64,000 nucleotides of DNA from assembly GCF_012843265.1 (NCBI RefSeq), contig NZ_JABAIT010000007.1:62001-126000 (forward strand), in the 5' to 3' direction. A program made the position numbers and the translations under genes. Numbering within the stretch: position 1 is the stretch's first letter; each line of letters opens with the position of its first letter. This stretch comes from Bacillus sp. DNRA2. Lineage in GTDB: Bacteria; Bacillota; Bacilli; Bacillales; Cytobacillaceae. This document shows positions 18,868 to 27,608 of the stretch, one piece after another. The notes beneath the pieces were generated by a model. That model made no database searches. It had not been told where the DNA came from and saw only the letters and a list, made by a program, of their open reading frames with translations.

Positions 18868-19758
18868 ATGGCAAATTTCGATGACTATGTTAAAAATGTT
18901 ATGGGCTGGAACAAGGATTTAGTTCAATTCTTGGAGTCAGAACAGGTTGATAAAGAAGAGGATATCTGGCTTAAGTTGGCTCGATTTAGTGATATTCTGG
19001 AAGGGGTATCTGCCGCTCCCTCTCAACAACAACTTGCATCGATCCAAGCTCAGGTAGAGGCTTTAAATGAAGAGTTAGAGACATATTTTATTCAAAGGCA
19101 AAACATTGGTTCGGTTTGGATGAAGGAGCCAGAAGTTCCGATTGGGGGCCATACTTTACCACCGCTCCCTTATGCATATGACGCGTTAGAGCCAATTATC
19201 TCAAAGGAAATCATGGTGCTTCACCATGATAAGCATCATCGTTCCTATGTTGATGGGTTGAACCATGCTGAAAAAATGTTGAAAAAGGCGCGAGAATCCC
19301 ATGATTTTTCCTTCATAAAGCATTGGTCACGAGAGCTGTCTTTTCACGGTTCTGGCCATTATTTGCACACAATCTTTTGGAATAATTTGAAGCCAAAGGG
19401 CGGTGGCCAACCTAGTGGGAAATTACTTGCGAAGATTCAATCATATTTCGGCAGCTTTGAGGCATTTAAGAAGCATTTTAGCGAAGCAGCAAAGCAAGTC
19501 GAAGGGGGAGGCTGGGCGCTCCTTGTTTGGTCACCGCGAGCGCGTCATTTAGAAATTTTACAAACTGAAAAGCACAATCTTTTAACGCAATGGGATACGA
19601 TTCCGCTTTTAGTCCTAGACGTATGGGAGCATGCATATTACCCTCAGTATCGGAACAATCGGGGAGAATATGTGAAAAATTGGTGGGCCGTTGTGAATTG
19701 GAAGGATGTTGAAAAAAGATTTGAGGAAGCGAGCCACCTTAAATGGCGTCCTTTCTAA
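18868..19758 (+). CDS. sodF: Superoxide dismutase (Fe/Mn type) with N-terminal extension
   Basis: 296 residues from ATG 18868 (GGGAGG upstream). Residues 1-90 form a helical extension not found in ordinary Mn/Fe SODs (about 200 residues). The SOD domain begins at HTLPPLPYAYDALEPIIS. Metal ligands can be placed: His in VLHHDKHH, the His of HYLHTIFW, and Asp and His in LDVWEHAYYPQY. The usual HGGGHxNH is HGSGHYLH here. It is like B. subtilis SodF, which also carries an N-terminal extension. It removes superoxide; whether the metal is Fe or Mn cannot be told. It stands alone, with a terminator after it. Confidence 0.85.
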   Translation: MANFDDYVKNVMGWNKDLVQFLESEQVDKEEDIWLKLARFSDILEGVSAAPSQQQLASIQAQVEALNEELETYFIQRQNIGSVWMKEPEVPIGGHTLPPLPYAYDALEPIISKEIMVLHHDKHHRSYVDGLNHAEKMLKKARESHDFSFIKHWSRELSFHGSGHYLHTIFWNNLKPKGGGQPSGKLLAKIQSYFGSFEAFKKHFSEAAKQVEGGGWALLVWSPRARHLEILQTEKHNLLTQWDTIPLLVLDVWEHAYYPQYRNNRGEYVKNWWAVVNWKDVEKRFEEASHLKWRPF

Positions 19759-19766
19759 ATGTAATC

Positions 19767-19796
19767 GAGGTACACATATGTGTGCCTCTTTGTTGT
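19767..19796 (+). terminator. Terminator after sodF
   Basis: 10-bp stem with one G-T pair (19767-19776 with 19779-19788), tiny loop, then TTTGTTG. The T-run is weak. Confidence 0.55.
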
Positions 19797-19835
19797 GGCG
19801 AAAAACACCATGAATCCAGTCGTTGCTACGTAATA

Positions 19836-19864
19836 GTCATAATAGCTGCTTGCTCGCATAAACT
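19836..19864 (+). promoter_or_regulatory. Sigma-E promoter of dacB-spmAB
   Basis: GTCATAAT (19836-19843), 13 bases, CATAAACT (19857-19864), close to the mother-cell sigma-E consensus GKCATATT-N13/15-CATACAAT. B. subtilis dacB-spmA-spmB is a sigma-E operon, so the position fits. Confidence 0.72.
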
Positions 19865-19898
19865 TGTACAAACCCCAAAAGGAGACGAGGTTTATTAA

Positions 19899-21047
19899 AT
19901 GAAAAAGATTTCTATGCTTTTGCTCTTAATCTTCATCATTTCCTCCATTGTCATAAATTTTGCTCCCATAGTTGAAGCATCGGGATCGGTGAGCGCCAGA
20001 AATGCGGTTTTAATCGAACAGAAATCTGGTCGGATTTTATTCCAAAAAAACGCATTTGAAGAAAGAAGAATTGCTAGTATTACCAAAATCATGACGGCAA
20101 TTTTGGCCATTGAATCAGGAAAATTGGATGAAATGGTGACCGTAAGTAATCGAGCTGTTCGTGCTGAAGGTTCTTCAATTTATTTAAAACTAGGGGAGAA
20201 AATTAAACTTGAGGATCTCGTCTATGGTTTAATGCTGCGCTCAGGGAATGATGCTGCCGTGGCGATAGCTGAACACGTTGGCGGAAGCGTTGAAGGGTTT
20301 GTATTCCTTATGAACCAAAAGGCTGAAGAAATAGGTATGACCAAAACTCATTTTGCCAATCCTCATGGCTTAGATGATTCCAAGGAGCATTTCTCAACAG
20401 CCTATGATATGGCAATATTAACACAATATGCGATGGGGAATCCTACATATCAAAAAATTGCCGGAACAAAGGTCCATCGTGCTCCTAATCCAAATGAAAA
20501 ATGGGACAGAGTCTGGAAAAATAAAAATCGATTACTGACAGAAAAGTATAAATATACAACAGGTGGAAAAACAGGCTATACCAAATTGGCAAAACGAACG
20601 CTCGTAACGACAGCAACGAAAGGTGATCTAGATTTAATAGCGGTTACATTAAATGCTGGTGATGATTGGAATGATCACATTTTTATGTACGAATCTGCCT
20701 TTAGAAACTATGATCTTGTCGAAGTAATCAGCCCTGGTTCAATTCAAGCAGTGAAAGAGAGCATATATAAAAAGAAAATTTATGTGAAATCAGCGGTTGA
20801 ATATCCCGTAACATCAGAAGAACAGGGCAAAATCAGCGTGCAATATAAGATGGTTAAGCCTAAAAAGGATTGGAAGAATCAAGCAAATATTCCTGATGTA
20901 GTTGGTAAAGCAATTGTTTATTTTGGTGATGAGAAAATTGATCAGGTTCCGATTTATTATCGCCATACCGAGAAGGAACAGAATTCAATTTGGGATTATT
21001 TTAAAAATATTTTACAACTTATTATAGGCGTAGATTCTAATGGTTAA
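19899..21047 (+). CDS. dacB: Sporulation D-alanyl-D-alanine carboxypeptidase DacB (PBP5*)
   Basis: A 382-residue S11 peptidase, the length of B. subtilis DacB. A signal peptide ends near residue 27; the active-site motifs are SITK (Ser61 region), RSGNDA and GGKTGY, and the C-terminal PBP5-type domain ends in an amphipathic stretch. It trims cortex peptidoglycan peptides and so controls cross-linking and spore core dehydration. A sigma-E promoter lies about 35-60 bases upstream. Its end overlaps the spmA start by eight bases. Confidence 0.94.
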   Translation: MKKISMLLLLIFIISSIVINFAPIVEASGSVSARNAVLIEQKSGRILFQKNAFEERRIASITKIMTAILAIESGKLDEMVTVSNRAVRAEGSSIYLKLGEKIKLEDLVYGLMLRSGNDAAVAIAEHVGGSVEGFVFLMNQKAEEIGMTKTHFANPHGLDDSKEHFSTAYDMAILTQYAMGNPTYQKIAGTKVHRAPNPNEKWDRVWKNKNRLLTEKYKYTTGGKTGYTKLAKRTLVTTATKGDLDLIAVTLNAGDDWNDHIFMYESAFRNYDLVEVISPGSIQAVKESIYKKKIYVKSAVEYPVTSEEQGKISVQYKMVKPKKDWKNQANIPDVVGKAIVYFGDEKIDQVPIYYRHTEKEQNSIWDYFKNILQLIIGVDSNG

Positions 21048-21633
21048 TTATATTTGGGTGGGAATGACGATTATTGGAATTGTATTTGCAATGGTGAATG
21101 GAACAATTTCTGAAGTAAATGAAGCGGTTTTTAATGGTGCTAAGGAAGCAGTAACACTTTGCATAGGACTAATCAGCATCCTTGTGTTCTGGTTAGGCAT
21201 GATGAGGATTGCTGAAGATTCAGGTTTGCTTTCGAAATTGACAGGACTATTTCGACCTCTCATTGTCAGGCTGTTTCCTGAGGTTCCACCCAATCATCCG
21301 GCAATGGGTTATATTTTATCCAATATGATTGCAAATATGTTTGGATTGGGAAATGCAGCAACGCCTCTAGGAATCAAGGCGATGGAGCAGTTGAAAAAGT
21401 TAAATGGAAATAAAGACAATGCAAGCCGATCCATGATTACCTTTTTGGCAATGAATACAGCAAGCATTACAATTATCCCGACGACCGTCATCGCAATCAG
21501 AATGAATTATCACTCTGATTCCCCTACTGAGATTGTTGGACCGACTTTGGTCGTCACGATTCTTTCGGCGATTGCAGCGATCATCATCGACCGATACTTT
21601 CACTCACGAAGACGTCGTAAAGGAAGAGACTAA
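21040..21633 (+). CDS. spmA: Spore maturation protein SpmA
   Basis: A 197-residue nucleoside-transporter-gate (Gate) domain membrane protein with about five membrane segments. The conserved GLGNAATPLGIKAMEQL motif and the FWLGMMRIAEDSG region are typical. With SpmB it is needed for full spore core dehydration; the transported substrate is not known. It starts inside the last codons of dacB and is followed one base later by spmB. Confidence 0.95.
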   Translation: MVNYIWVGMTIIGIVFAMVNGTISEVNEAVFNGAKEAVTLCIGLISILVFWLGMMRIAEDSGLLSKLTGLFRPLIVRLFPEVPPNHPAMGYILSNMIANMFGLGNAATPLGIKAMEQLKKLNGNKDNASRSMITFLAMNTASITIIPTTVIAIRMNYHSDSPTEIVGPTLVVTILSAIAAIIIDRYFHSRRRRKGRD

Positions 21634-21634
21634 T

Positions 21635-22174
21635 ATGGAAATAATTTCGATGATTTCACTTTGGTTAATCCCTATTATAATAGGGACTATCTTGATTTAT
21701 GGGACGATCAAAAAGGTTCCCACCTATGAAAGCTTTGTCGAGGGTGGAAAAGAGGGTATCAAGATAGCCGTTTCAATTATACCTTACTTAGTCGGGATGT
21801 TAGTGGCTATTACCATCTTTCGTGCTTCTGGGGCATTGGATTATTTAATGAAACTAATTGGTCCGGCAGTGAACTCGTTCGGGATTCCATCGGAAATCAT
21901 TCCTTTAACCATTATCAGACCGATTTCAGGGACCGCAGCATTAGGAATGACAAGTGATTTAATCGCGACGTATGGTCCGGACTCCTTTGTTGGACGATTG
22001 GCCTCTGTCCTACAGGGAAGTACAGACACAACCTTCTATGTTTTAACTGTATATTTTGGAGCTGTTGGCGTTAAGAAAATGGGAGATGCTTTAAAGGTTG
22101 GTTTATTGGCTGATGTGGTGGGAATCGTAGTTGCAATTGCTGTTGTTGCCTTTGTTTTTGGAACTAACCATTAA
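21635..22174 (+). CDS. spmB: Spore maturation protein SpmB
   Basis: 179 residues from ATG 21635; B. subtilis SpmB has 178. It is the second Gate-domain membrane protein, with segments around residues 1-25, 45-70 and 150-175 and the conserved IRPISGTAALGMTSDLIATYGPD region. GGAAGAG precedes the start, which lies one base after the spmA stop. It acts with SpmA in spore core dehydration. The longer frame from 21533 runs through spmA in another frame and is not real. Confidence 0.94.
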   Translation: MEIISMISLWLIPIIIGTILIYGTIKKVPTYESFVEGGKEGIKIAVSIIPYLVGMLVAITIFRASGALDYLMKLIGPAVNSFGIPSEIIPLTIIRPISGTAALGMTSDLIATYGPDSFVGRLASVLQGSTDTTFYVLTVYFGAVGVKKMGDALKVGLLADVVGIVVAIAVVAFVFGTNH

Positions 22175-22194
22175 CTAACTAATATGATTAAGAG

Positions 22195-22228
22195 TAACCT
22201 AGCGAAAAAATTGCTGGGTTATTTTTGT
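22195..22228 (+). terminator. Terminator after spmB
   Basis: 9-bp stem with one G-T pair (22195-22203 with 22213-22221), followed by TTTTTG. Confidence 0.8.
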
Positions 22229-22295
22229 TATACTGGAATAAATCGACAATAAATTATTTTTTCTGTATTTCTTCTACATAAAAAGCAAGGTTACT

Positions 22296-22356
22296 TTGAA
22301 ATTTGACGATTTTATGTCATAATTCAAGGGATAGAATCAAAGTTTTTGACTTTGAT
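22296..22356 (+). promoter_or_regulatory. Candidate rluB promoter and leader hairpin
   Basis: TTGAAA (22296-22301), 16 bases, CATAAT (22318-22323). An 8-bp perfect hairpin (22336-22343 with 22349-22356) lies in the leader and has no T-run. The hairpin is seen; its role is not known. Confidence 0.42.
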
Positions 22357-22382
22357 CTAAATAGTATTTGAGGTGGCATTTA

Positions 22383-23111
22383 ATGGAACGCTTGCAAAAA
22401 GTTATTGCCCATGCAGGAATTGCATCACGAAGAAAGGCAGAACAAATCATCTTAGAGGGAAAGGTAACTGTGAACGGTAAAGTAGTGAAGGAGTTGGGGA
22501 TTAAAGTATCTCCTTCGGACCGGGTTGAAGTTGAAGGAATTCCACTTGAACGGGAAGAACCGGTTTACTTTCTTTTTTATAAACCACGTGGAGTCATCTC
22601 GAGTGTCCAAGATGAAAAGGGCAGAAAGGTGGTAACAGACTATCTTCCTGAGATCAAACAAAGAGTTTACCCAATTGGAAGGCTAGACTTTGATACATCT
22701 GGATTATTATTACTTACCAATGATGGAGAATTTGCGAATTTGCTTATGCACCCACGCAACGAAATTGATAAAGTGTACGTTGCGAAGACAAAGGGGATTC
22801 CGACTAGAGAGAACATCAAGAAATTGCAAAGAGGCATTCAACTTGAAGATGGTAAAACTGCACCGGCAAAGATAAAAATCCTATCCTTTGATAAACAAAA
22901 ACAAACAGCTGTGATTGAAATTTCAATTCATGAAGGCAGAAATCGTCAAGTGCGAAGAATGCTTGAGGCGATTGGTTGTCCAGTCCAAAAACTAAAACGG
23001 GAACGCTATGGTTTTTTAACGCTGGCAGGACTTTCAGCAGGTGATATGCGTGAATTATCACCACATGAAGTAAAACAAATTAGGGTAATGGCAACAAGTA
23101 AAAGTTCATAA
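22383..23111 (+). CDS. rluB: 23S rRNA pseudouridine synthase RluB
   Basis: A 242-residue RsuA/RluB-family enzyme that makes a pseudouridine in 23S rRNA (position 2605 in E. coli numbering). An S4 RNA-binding domain covers residues 2-60 (LQKVIAHAGIASRRKAEQII) and the synthase domain follows, with catalytic Asp in GRLDFDTSGLLLLTNDGE at about residue 105. The C-terminal family motif GRNRQVRRMLEAIG is present. ATG 22383 follows GAGGTGG. It precedes resA as in B. subtilis. Confidence 0.93.
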   Translation: MERLQKVIAHAGIASRRKAEQIILEGKVTVNGKVVKELGIKVSPSDRVEVEGIPLEREEPVYFLFYKPRGVISSVQDEKGRKVVTDYLPEIKQRVYPIGRLDFDTSGLLLLTNDGEFANLLMHPRNEIDKVYVAKTKGIPTRENIKKLQRGIQLEDGKTAPAKIKILSFDKQKQTAVIEISIHEGRNRQVRRMLEAIGCPVQKLKRERYGFLTLAGLSAGDMRELSPHEVKQIRVMATSKSS

Positions 23112-23159
23112 AAATGTCAAAAATGAACTTTATGTTAACAATACCTAGATGTTGTAAAA

Positions 23160-23168
23160 TGTTATAAT
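23160..23168 (+). promoter_or_regulatory. Candidate extended -10 promoter of resA
   Basis: TGTTATAAT is a perfect extended -10 element 44 bases before the resA start. No good -35 is seen, which would suit a promoter needing an activator such as ResD; that is inference. Confidence 0.5.
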
Positions 23169-23212
23169 TTAGTGAAAATTGCTTTAATTTAGTACGATGG
23201 AGGGGAGTACAA

Positions 23213-23737
23213 ATGAAAAAGCAGCGGTTGGTCATGCGCACAATGATTCTGCTCATCTTGGGAGCGGCGATTGCATACACACTCTATGCGAATTTTATGC
23301 AGGATAAGGAGAAAACAGTCGAAATCGGGAAAGAAGCCCCTGATTTCGCATTAGTAGACTTAAAAGGAGAGAAACATCAACTATCCGACTTAAAAGGACA
23401 AGGCGTATTTTTGAATTTTTGGGGTACTTGGTGCAAACCATGTGAAAAAGAGATGCCTTATATAAATAATCAGTACCTGCAATTTAAGGATGAAGGCGTT
23501 CAGGTTCTTTCAGTTAATATCGGTGAATCGAATTTAGCTGTAGAAAAATTTGCAGAGCGGTTCAATTTAGCTTTTCCGATTGTTATTGATAAGGATAGCC
23601 AAGTTATGAACGCTTATAACGTCGACCGACTTCCAGTAACTTTTTTGATAGATAAAAATGGAAAGGTCGTTCAAACATATATAGGGGAATTAACGGAGGA
23701 AAAGGTCAAAGATTTTATGGAACAGATTAAACCGTAA
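23213..23737 (+). CDS. resA: Thiol-disulfide oxidoreductase ResA
   Basis: A 174-residue membrane-anchored thioredoxin-like protein. A signal anchor spans about residues 8-27. The active site CKPC has Cys74 and Cys77 with Glu80, the exact positions known for B. subtilis ResA. It reduces the haem-binding cysteines of apocytochrome c on the outside of the membrane. It is the first gene of resABC, whose products attach haem, and resDE follow. Confidence 0.96.
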   Translation: MKKQRLVMRTMILLILGAAIAYTLYANFMQDKEKTVEIGKEAPDFALVDLKGEKHQLSDLKGQGVFLNFWGTWCKPCEKEMPYINNQYLQFKDEGVQVLSVNIGESNLAVEKFAERFNLAFPIVIDKDSQVMNAYNVDRLPVTFLIDKNGKVVQTYIGELTEEKVKDFMEQIKP

Positions 23738-23758
23738 AGGTATGGGGAGTATGGGAAC

Positions 23759-25393
23759 ATGAATGATGTAAAGTGCGAATGTGGTCACGTCAATCCGCAT
23801 GGTACAATTCTATGTGAAGCATGTGGAAAGGTACTCGTGGAAGAAGAGAGTAAACAAGTTTTAGTAGATATGCGCTACGAGGGGAGTGCGCGACGTTCAC
23901 AAACCTATAATAAGACGATTGTCGATAAAATTTGGAACTTTTTTTCTTCAGTAAAAGTTGGGGTATGGCTCATTGTTATTACTTTGATTGCATCAGGAGT
24001 TGGCACAATTTTTCCACAGGAAATGTATATTCCGCCAACGATGCCGGCAGATGAATACTATCAAGATCAATATGGCATATTGGGTAAATGGTATTATTTA
24101 TTAGGTTTTCATAATTTGTATAGTTCTTGGTGGTATTTAATTTTGATTGCCTCCATTGGAGTATCCTTAGTTATTTGTAGTTTAGACCGTGTTGTTCCGC
24201 TTTATCGCGCGTTAAAGGCACAGCGTGTAACTAGAAATGAGGGGTTTCTAAAGCGTCAGCGTCTTTTTGGTGCATCAATCATCGACGGGGAATCACAAAC
24301 TCAAACACTTGAGAAAGTTAAACAAAATCTAAAAGCGAAACGCTATCAGATTCGCGAAGAAAATGGCAATATTCTTGCCGAGAAGGGACGTTTTTCAAGA
24401 TGGGGTCCTTATGTAAATCATGTCGGCTTGATTATCGTCTTATTTGGTGCCATGTTAAGATTTGTTCCAGGTATGTATATTGATAAAGTGGTTTGGGTTC
24501 GTGAAGGGGAAACAAAGGCCATCCCTGAAACAAACGGAGAGTATTATGTTAAAAATAATCAATTTTTACTCGAGACTTACCAAAAAGGTAAAGAGAAAGA
24601 AGTATTTAATAATGCAATTAATATGACTGGTGGAGGTATGGCGAAAAATTATCAATCAAGTGTTACGCTGTATCAAAAAAAGGGAGACAGTGTTGCAGGT
24701 GAAAGCCATGACCTCACCAAAGTAAAAGATTACAAGATTCGAGTAAATCATCCGTTAAAGTTTGAATCATTTGCATTATATCAAGTTGATTATAAGCTGG
24801 ACGAATTAAATAAAATGTCGTTTAAATTAACAAAGAAAGATACTGAAGAGGGATTTGGGGAAATAACCATTGATTTATTTAATCCTGAAGAAAAATATGA
24901 CCTAGGGAATGGATACTCTGTAGAGGTTGTCAGTTATTTTCCAGATTTTGAATTTGCAGAGAATGGTGAACCAACTACTAAATCACGTATTCCAAACAAT
25001 CCAGCCTTTGTATTTACAATGAAAACACCTGATAAACCTGAAGGTGAAACTAGTTTTGTAGCAATACGACAAACAATAGAACCTTTTGGTGATAATCAAT
25101 ATAAAATGAAATTTTTGGGGATTGAGACGAAAAATGTGTCTGCTTTAACAGTTCGTAAGGATTTGACTATTCCAATCATTATTTTAGGTGGAATTATCTT
25201 TATGATCGGTGTTGTCCAGGGGGCCTATTGGAATCATCGTCGGATCTGGGTCCAACGAAACAAAGGTGAACTGTGGATTGCCGCCCATACAAATAAGAAT
25301 TGGTTTGGACTAAAGCGTGAAATTCAATCAGTTATTCAAGATACTCAACTTCATGAACCAGTCGATCAAGCAGATAGTAATGAAAAGAAATAG
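23759..25393 (+). CDS. resB: Cytochrome c biogenesis protein ResB
   Basis: A 544-residue System II cytochrome c synthetase subunit (Ccs1/ResB). The N-terminus has a small zinc-ribbon-like CECG...CEACG motif at residues 6-25. Membrane segments lie near residues 71-90, 120-142 and 218-236, followed by a long outer domain and a last segment near 476-496. With ResC it carries haem across the membrane and attaches it to apocytochrome c. It lies 21 bases after resA and 32 before resC. Confidence 0.95.
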   Translation: MNDVKCECGHVNPHGTILCEACGKVLVEEESKQVLVDMRYEGSARRSQTYNKTIVDKIWNFFSSVKVGVWLIVITLIASGVGTIFPQEMYIPPTMPADEYYQDQYGILGKWYYLLGFHNLYSSWWYLILIASIGVSLVICSLDRVVPLYRALKAQRVTRNEGFLKRQRLFGASIIDGESQTQTLEKVKQNLKAKRYQIREENGNILAEKGRFSRWGPYVNHVGLIIVLFGAMLRFVPGMYIDKVVWVREGETKAIPETNGEYYVKNNQFLLETYQKGKEKEVFNNAINMTGGGMAKNYQSSVTLYQKKGDSVAGESHDLTKVKDYKIRVNHPLKFESFALYQVDYKLDELNKMSFKLTKKDTEEGFGEITIDLFNPEEKYDLGNGYSVEVVSYFPDFEFAENGEPTTKSRIPNNPAFVFTMKTPDKPEGETSFVAIRQTIEPFGDNQYKMKFLGIETKNVSALTVRKDLTIPIIILGGIIFMIGVVQGAYWNHRRIWVQRNKGELWIAAHTNKNWFGLKREIQSVIQDTQLHEPVDQADSNEKK

Positions 25394-25425
25394 GGATGGA
25401 AGAGTTTTAGTAAGGGGGAAAGAAA

Positions 25426-26613
25426 GTGGCTAACGCAAGTGGAAATTTGCTATTTGCAGCATTTATACTTTACATTGTCGCCATCGTATTTTTTGGTGGT
25501 TCGATAAAGCAAAAAAAGGGGTTAAATCATCAAGACAATATCAATAATTGGGCGAAAATTGGTGTTGGTATCACCATTCTTGGCTTTATCGCCCAACTAG
25601 GATATTTTATTTTACGTTGGATTGCAGCAGGTCATGCACCAGTCAGTAACTTATTTGAGTTTACAACATTCTTTGGCATGTCATTAGTCGGGGCATTTAT
25701 CATTATTTATTTTGTGTATAGAACACCACTATTGGGATTGTTCACCATGCCGGTAGCGGTTCTACTAATTGCCTATGCAGCCATGTTCAATCGGGAAATA
25801 ACGCCGTTAATCCCTTCATTGCAAAGCTATTGGCTTCATATACACGTTACGACAGCAGCAATGGGACAAGCTATATTATCGATTAGCTTTGTTGCTGGGA
25901 TTATTTATTTAATTAAATCAGTTGATCAGACCAAAACTAGTAAAAGCACATTTTGGTTGGAAATGGTCATGTATGGCGTGGTAAGCACACTTGCTTTCGT
26001 GTTATTGTCGACAACGTTTACGGCGCTTGATTACGAAGCTAGCTTTACTTATATTGATAAAAGCGATAATCCTGCCGAAATTGCTTATGAGGTACCTGCT
26101 TTGATAGGACCACATAAAGGTGAACTTGTGACCAAAAATGTCTTTGAACCTATCGTTGAAGTACCAGCAATTATCAATGCCAAAAAATTAAACACGGTTG
26201 TTTGGTCACTTGGTGTTGGACTTGTTTTATATGGTATTGTTCGCTTAATTATCAGAAAAAGAATTTCAGCAAAGCTACAACCTTTAACGAAAAATATTAA
26301 TTTGGATTTAGTCGATGAAATTGGCTATCGATCAGTATTAATCGGATTTCCGGTCTTTACTTTAGGAGCGTTAGTGTTTGCGATGATTTGGGCGCAAATT
26401 GCTTGGACAAGATTCTGGGGATGGGATCCAAAGGAAGTTTGGGCGCTTATTACTTGGTTATTTTATGCAGCATTTCTACATTTACGCTTATCAAAAGGTT
26501 GGCATGGTGAAAAATCTGCTTGGTTATCGGTAGTTGGTTTTATTATCATCATGTTTAATTTAATTGTTGTTAACCTTGTTATTGCAGGACTTCACTCTTA
26601 CGCATCCATGTAA
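25426..26613 (+). CDS. resC: Cytochrome c biogenesis protein ResC (CcsA type)
   Basis: A 395-residue haem-handling protein with about eight membrane segments. The tryptophan-rich [14 protein letters not shown] motif near residues 331-344 faces the outside and holds haem; nearby His residues (LHIHVT, FLHLRL, GLHSYA) are likely haem ligands. It begins at GTG 25426 after AAGGGGGAAAG. It forms the haem-export and attachment complex with ResB. A 278-base gap follows before resD. Confidence 0.95.
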   Translation: MANASGNLLFAAFILYIVAIVFFGGSIKQKKGLNHQDNINNWAKIGVGITILGFIAQLGYFILRWIAAGHAPVSNLFEFTTFFGMSLVGAFIIIYFVYRTPLLGLFTMPVAVLLIAYAAMFNREITPLIPSLQSYWLHIHVTTAAMGQAILSISFVAGIIYLIKSVDQTKTSKSTFWLEMVMYGVVSTLAFVLLSTTFTALDYEASFTYIDKSDNPAEIAYEVPALIGPHKGELVTKNVFEPIVEVPAIINAKKLNTVVWSLGVGLVLYGIVRLIIRKRISAKLQPLTKNINLDLVDEIGYRSVLIGFPVFTLGALVFAMIWAQIAWTRFWGWDPKEVWALITWLFYAAFLHLRLSKGWHGEKSAWLSVVGFIIIMFNLIVVNLVIAGLHSYASM

Positions 26614-26891
26614 CAATATTGAATATTTTTTATCTGGGTAGATTTACTTGTACGCAATATCTAACAACAATGAATATACATTCTTTCGTGATATTGTCGG
26701 GTGTAATCTGCCCTCTTTATCTTTGTGTTTAAGATTTAAAATTATGACAAACAATAAAAATATGTATATTCGCTTATGAAAGCCTTGCTTGCTAAATATT
26801 CTGGAAATTATCGTGTTCACAATAATGTTAGAAAGTTCACAGTAAAGATAAACACCTATTCTGTAAAATATCTGCGAGGGGGACTAAATAC
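26614..26891 (+). promoter_or_regulatory. resC-resD gap with repeated GTTCACAnTAA boxes
   Basis: An AT-rich gap with no gene. An 11-base direct repeat, GTTCACAATAA (26815-26825) and GTTCACAGTAA (26835-26845), occurs with a 20-base period, that is, on the same helix face. The reverse complement of its core, TTGTGAA, resembles ResD-binding sequences. An internal resDE promoter controlled by ResD is inferred. I see no clear terminator after resC. Confidence 0.4.
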
Positions 26892-27608
26892 ATGGACAAA
26901 GACGTTAAAATTTTAGTTGTAGATGATGAAGAAAGAATTCGCCGCTTATTAAAAATGTATCTTGAGCGGGAAGAATACATAATTGATGAAGCAGAGGACG
27001 GAAATGAAGCCCTTGTAAAAGCAATCGCCAATGACTACGATGTCATTTTGCTCGATTTAATGATGCCTGGCAAGGACGGAATCGAAGTATGTCGCGAATT
27101 ACGTGACAAAAAATCTACTCCAGTCATTATGTTGACAGCAAAAGGTGAAGAGGTAAACCGCGTCCAAGGGTTCGAAGTTGGCACAGATGATTACATCGTG
27201 AAACCATTTAGCCCTCGTGAAGTTGTATTACGGGTGAAAGCGCTATTGCGCCGTTCTTCTCAGACTAGTTATTTACAAACTGAGACAACAACGAAGGATG
27301 TTATCGTTTTTCCTCATTTAACCATTGATAATGATGCGCACCGAGTAACTGCGGATGGAAAGGAAGTCAGCTTAACTCCAAAAGAATATGAATTACTGTA
27401 TTTCCTTGCAAAATCACCTGATAAGGTATTTGATCGTGAACAATTACTAAAAGAAGTTTGGCACTATGAGTTCTTCGGTGACCTACGAACTGTTGATACT
27501 CATGTAAAGCGTTTACGTGAAAAATTAAATAAAGTATCTGAACAGGCAGCAAGAATGATTGTAACAGTATGGGGAGTCGGCTATAAATTCGAGGTTATTA
27601 ATGAATGA
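26892..27608 (+). CDS. resD: Redox response regulator ResD
   Basis: A 238-residue OmpR/PhoB-type regulator. The receiver domain (residues 6-118) has acidic DDE at 11-13 and the phospho-acceptor Asp55 in ILLDLMMPG. The winged-helix DNA-binding domain covers about 140-236 and contains the [20 protein letters not shown] and [14 protein letters not shown] elements. It activates genes for respiration and anaerobiosis. It overlaps resE by four bases (ATGA). Confidence 0.96.
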   Translation: MDKDVKILVVDDEERIRRLLKMYLEREEYIIDEAEDGNEALVKAIANDYDVILLDLMMPGKDGIEVCRELRDKKSTPVIMLTAKGEEVNRVQGFEVGTDDYIVKPFSPREVVLRVKALLRRSSQTSYLQTETTTKDVIVFPHLTIDNDAHRVTADGKEVSLTPKEYELLYFLAKSPDKVFDREQLLKEVWHYEFFGDLRTVDTHVKRLREKLNKVSEQAARMIVTVWGVGYKFEVINE

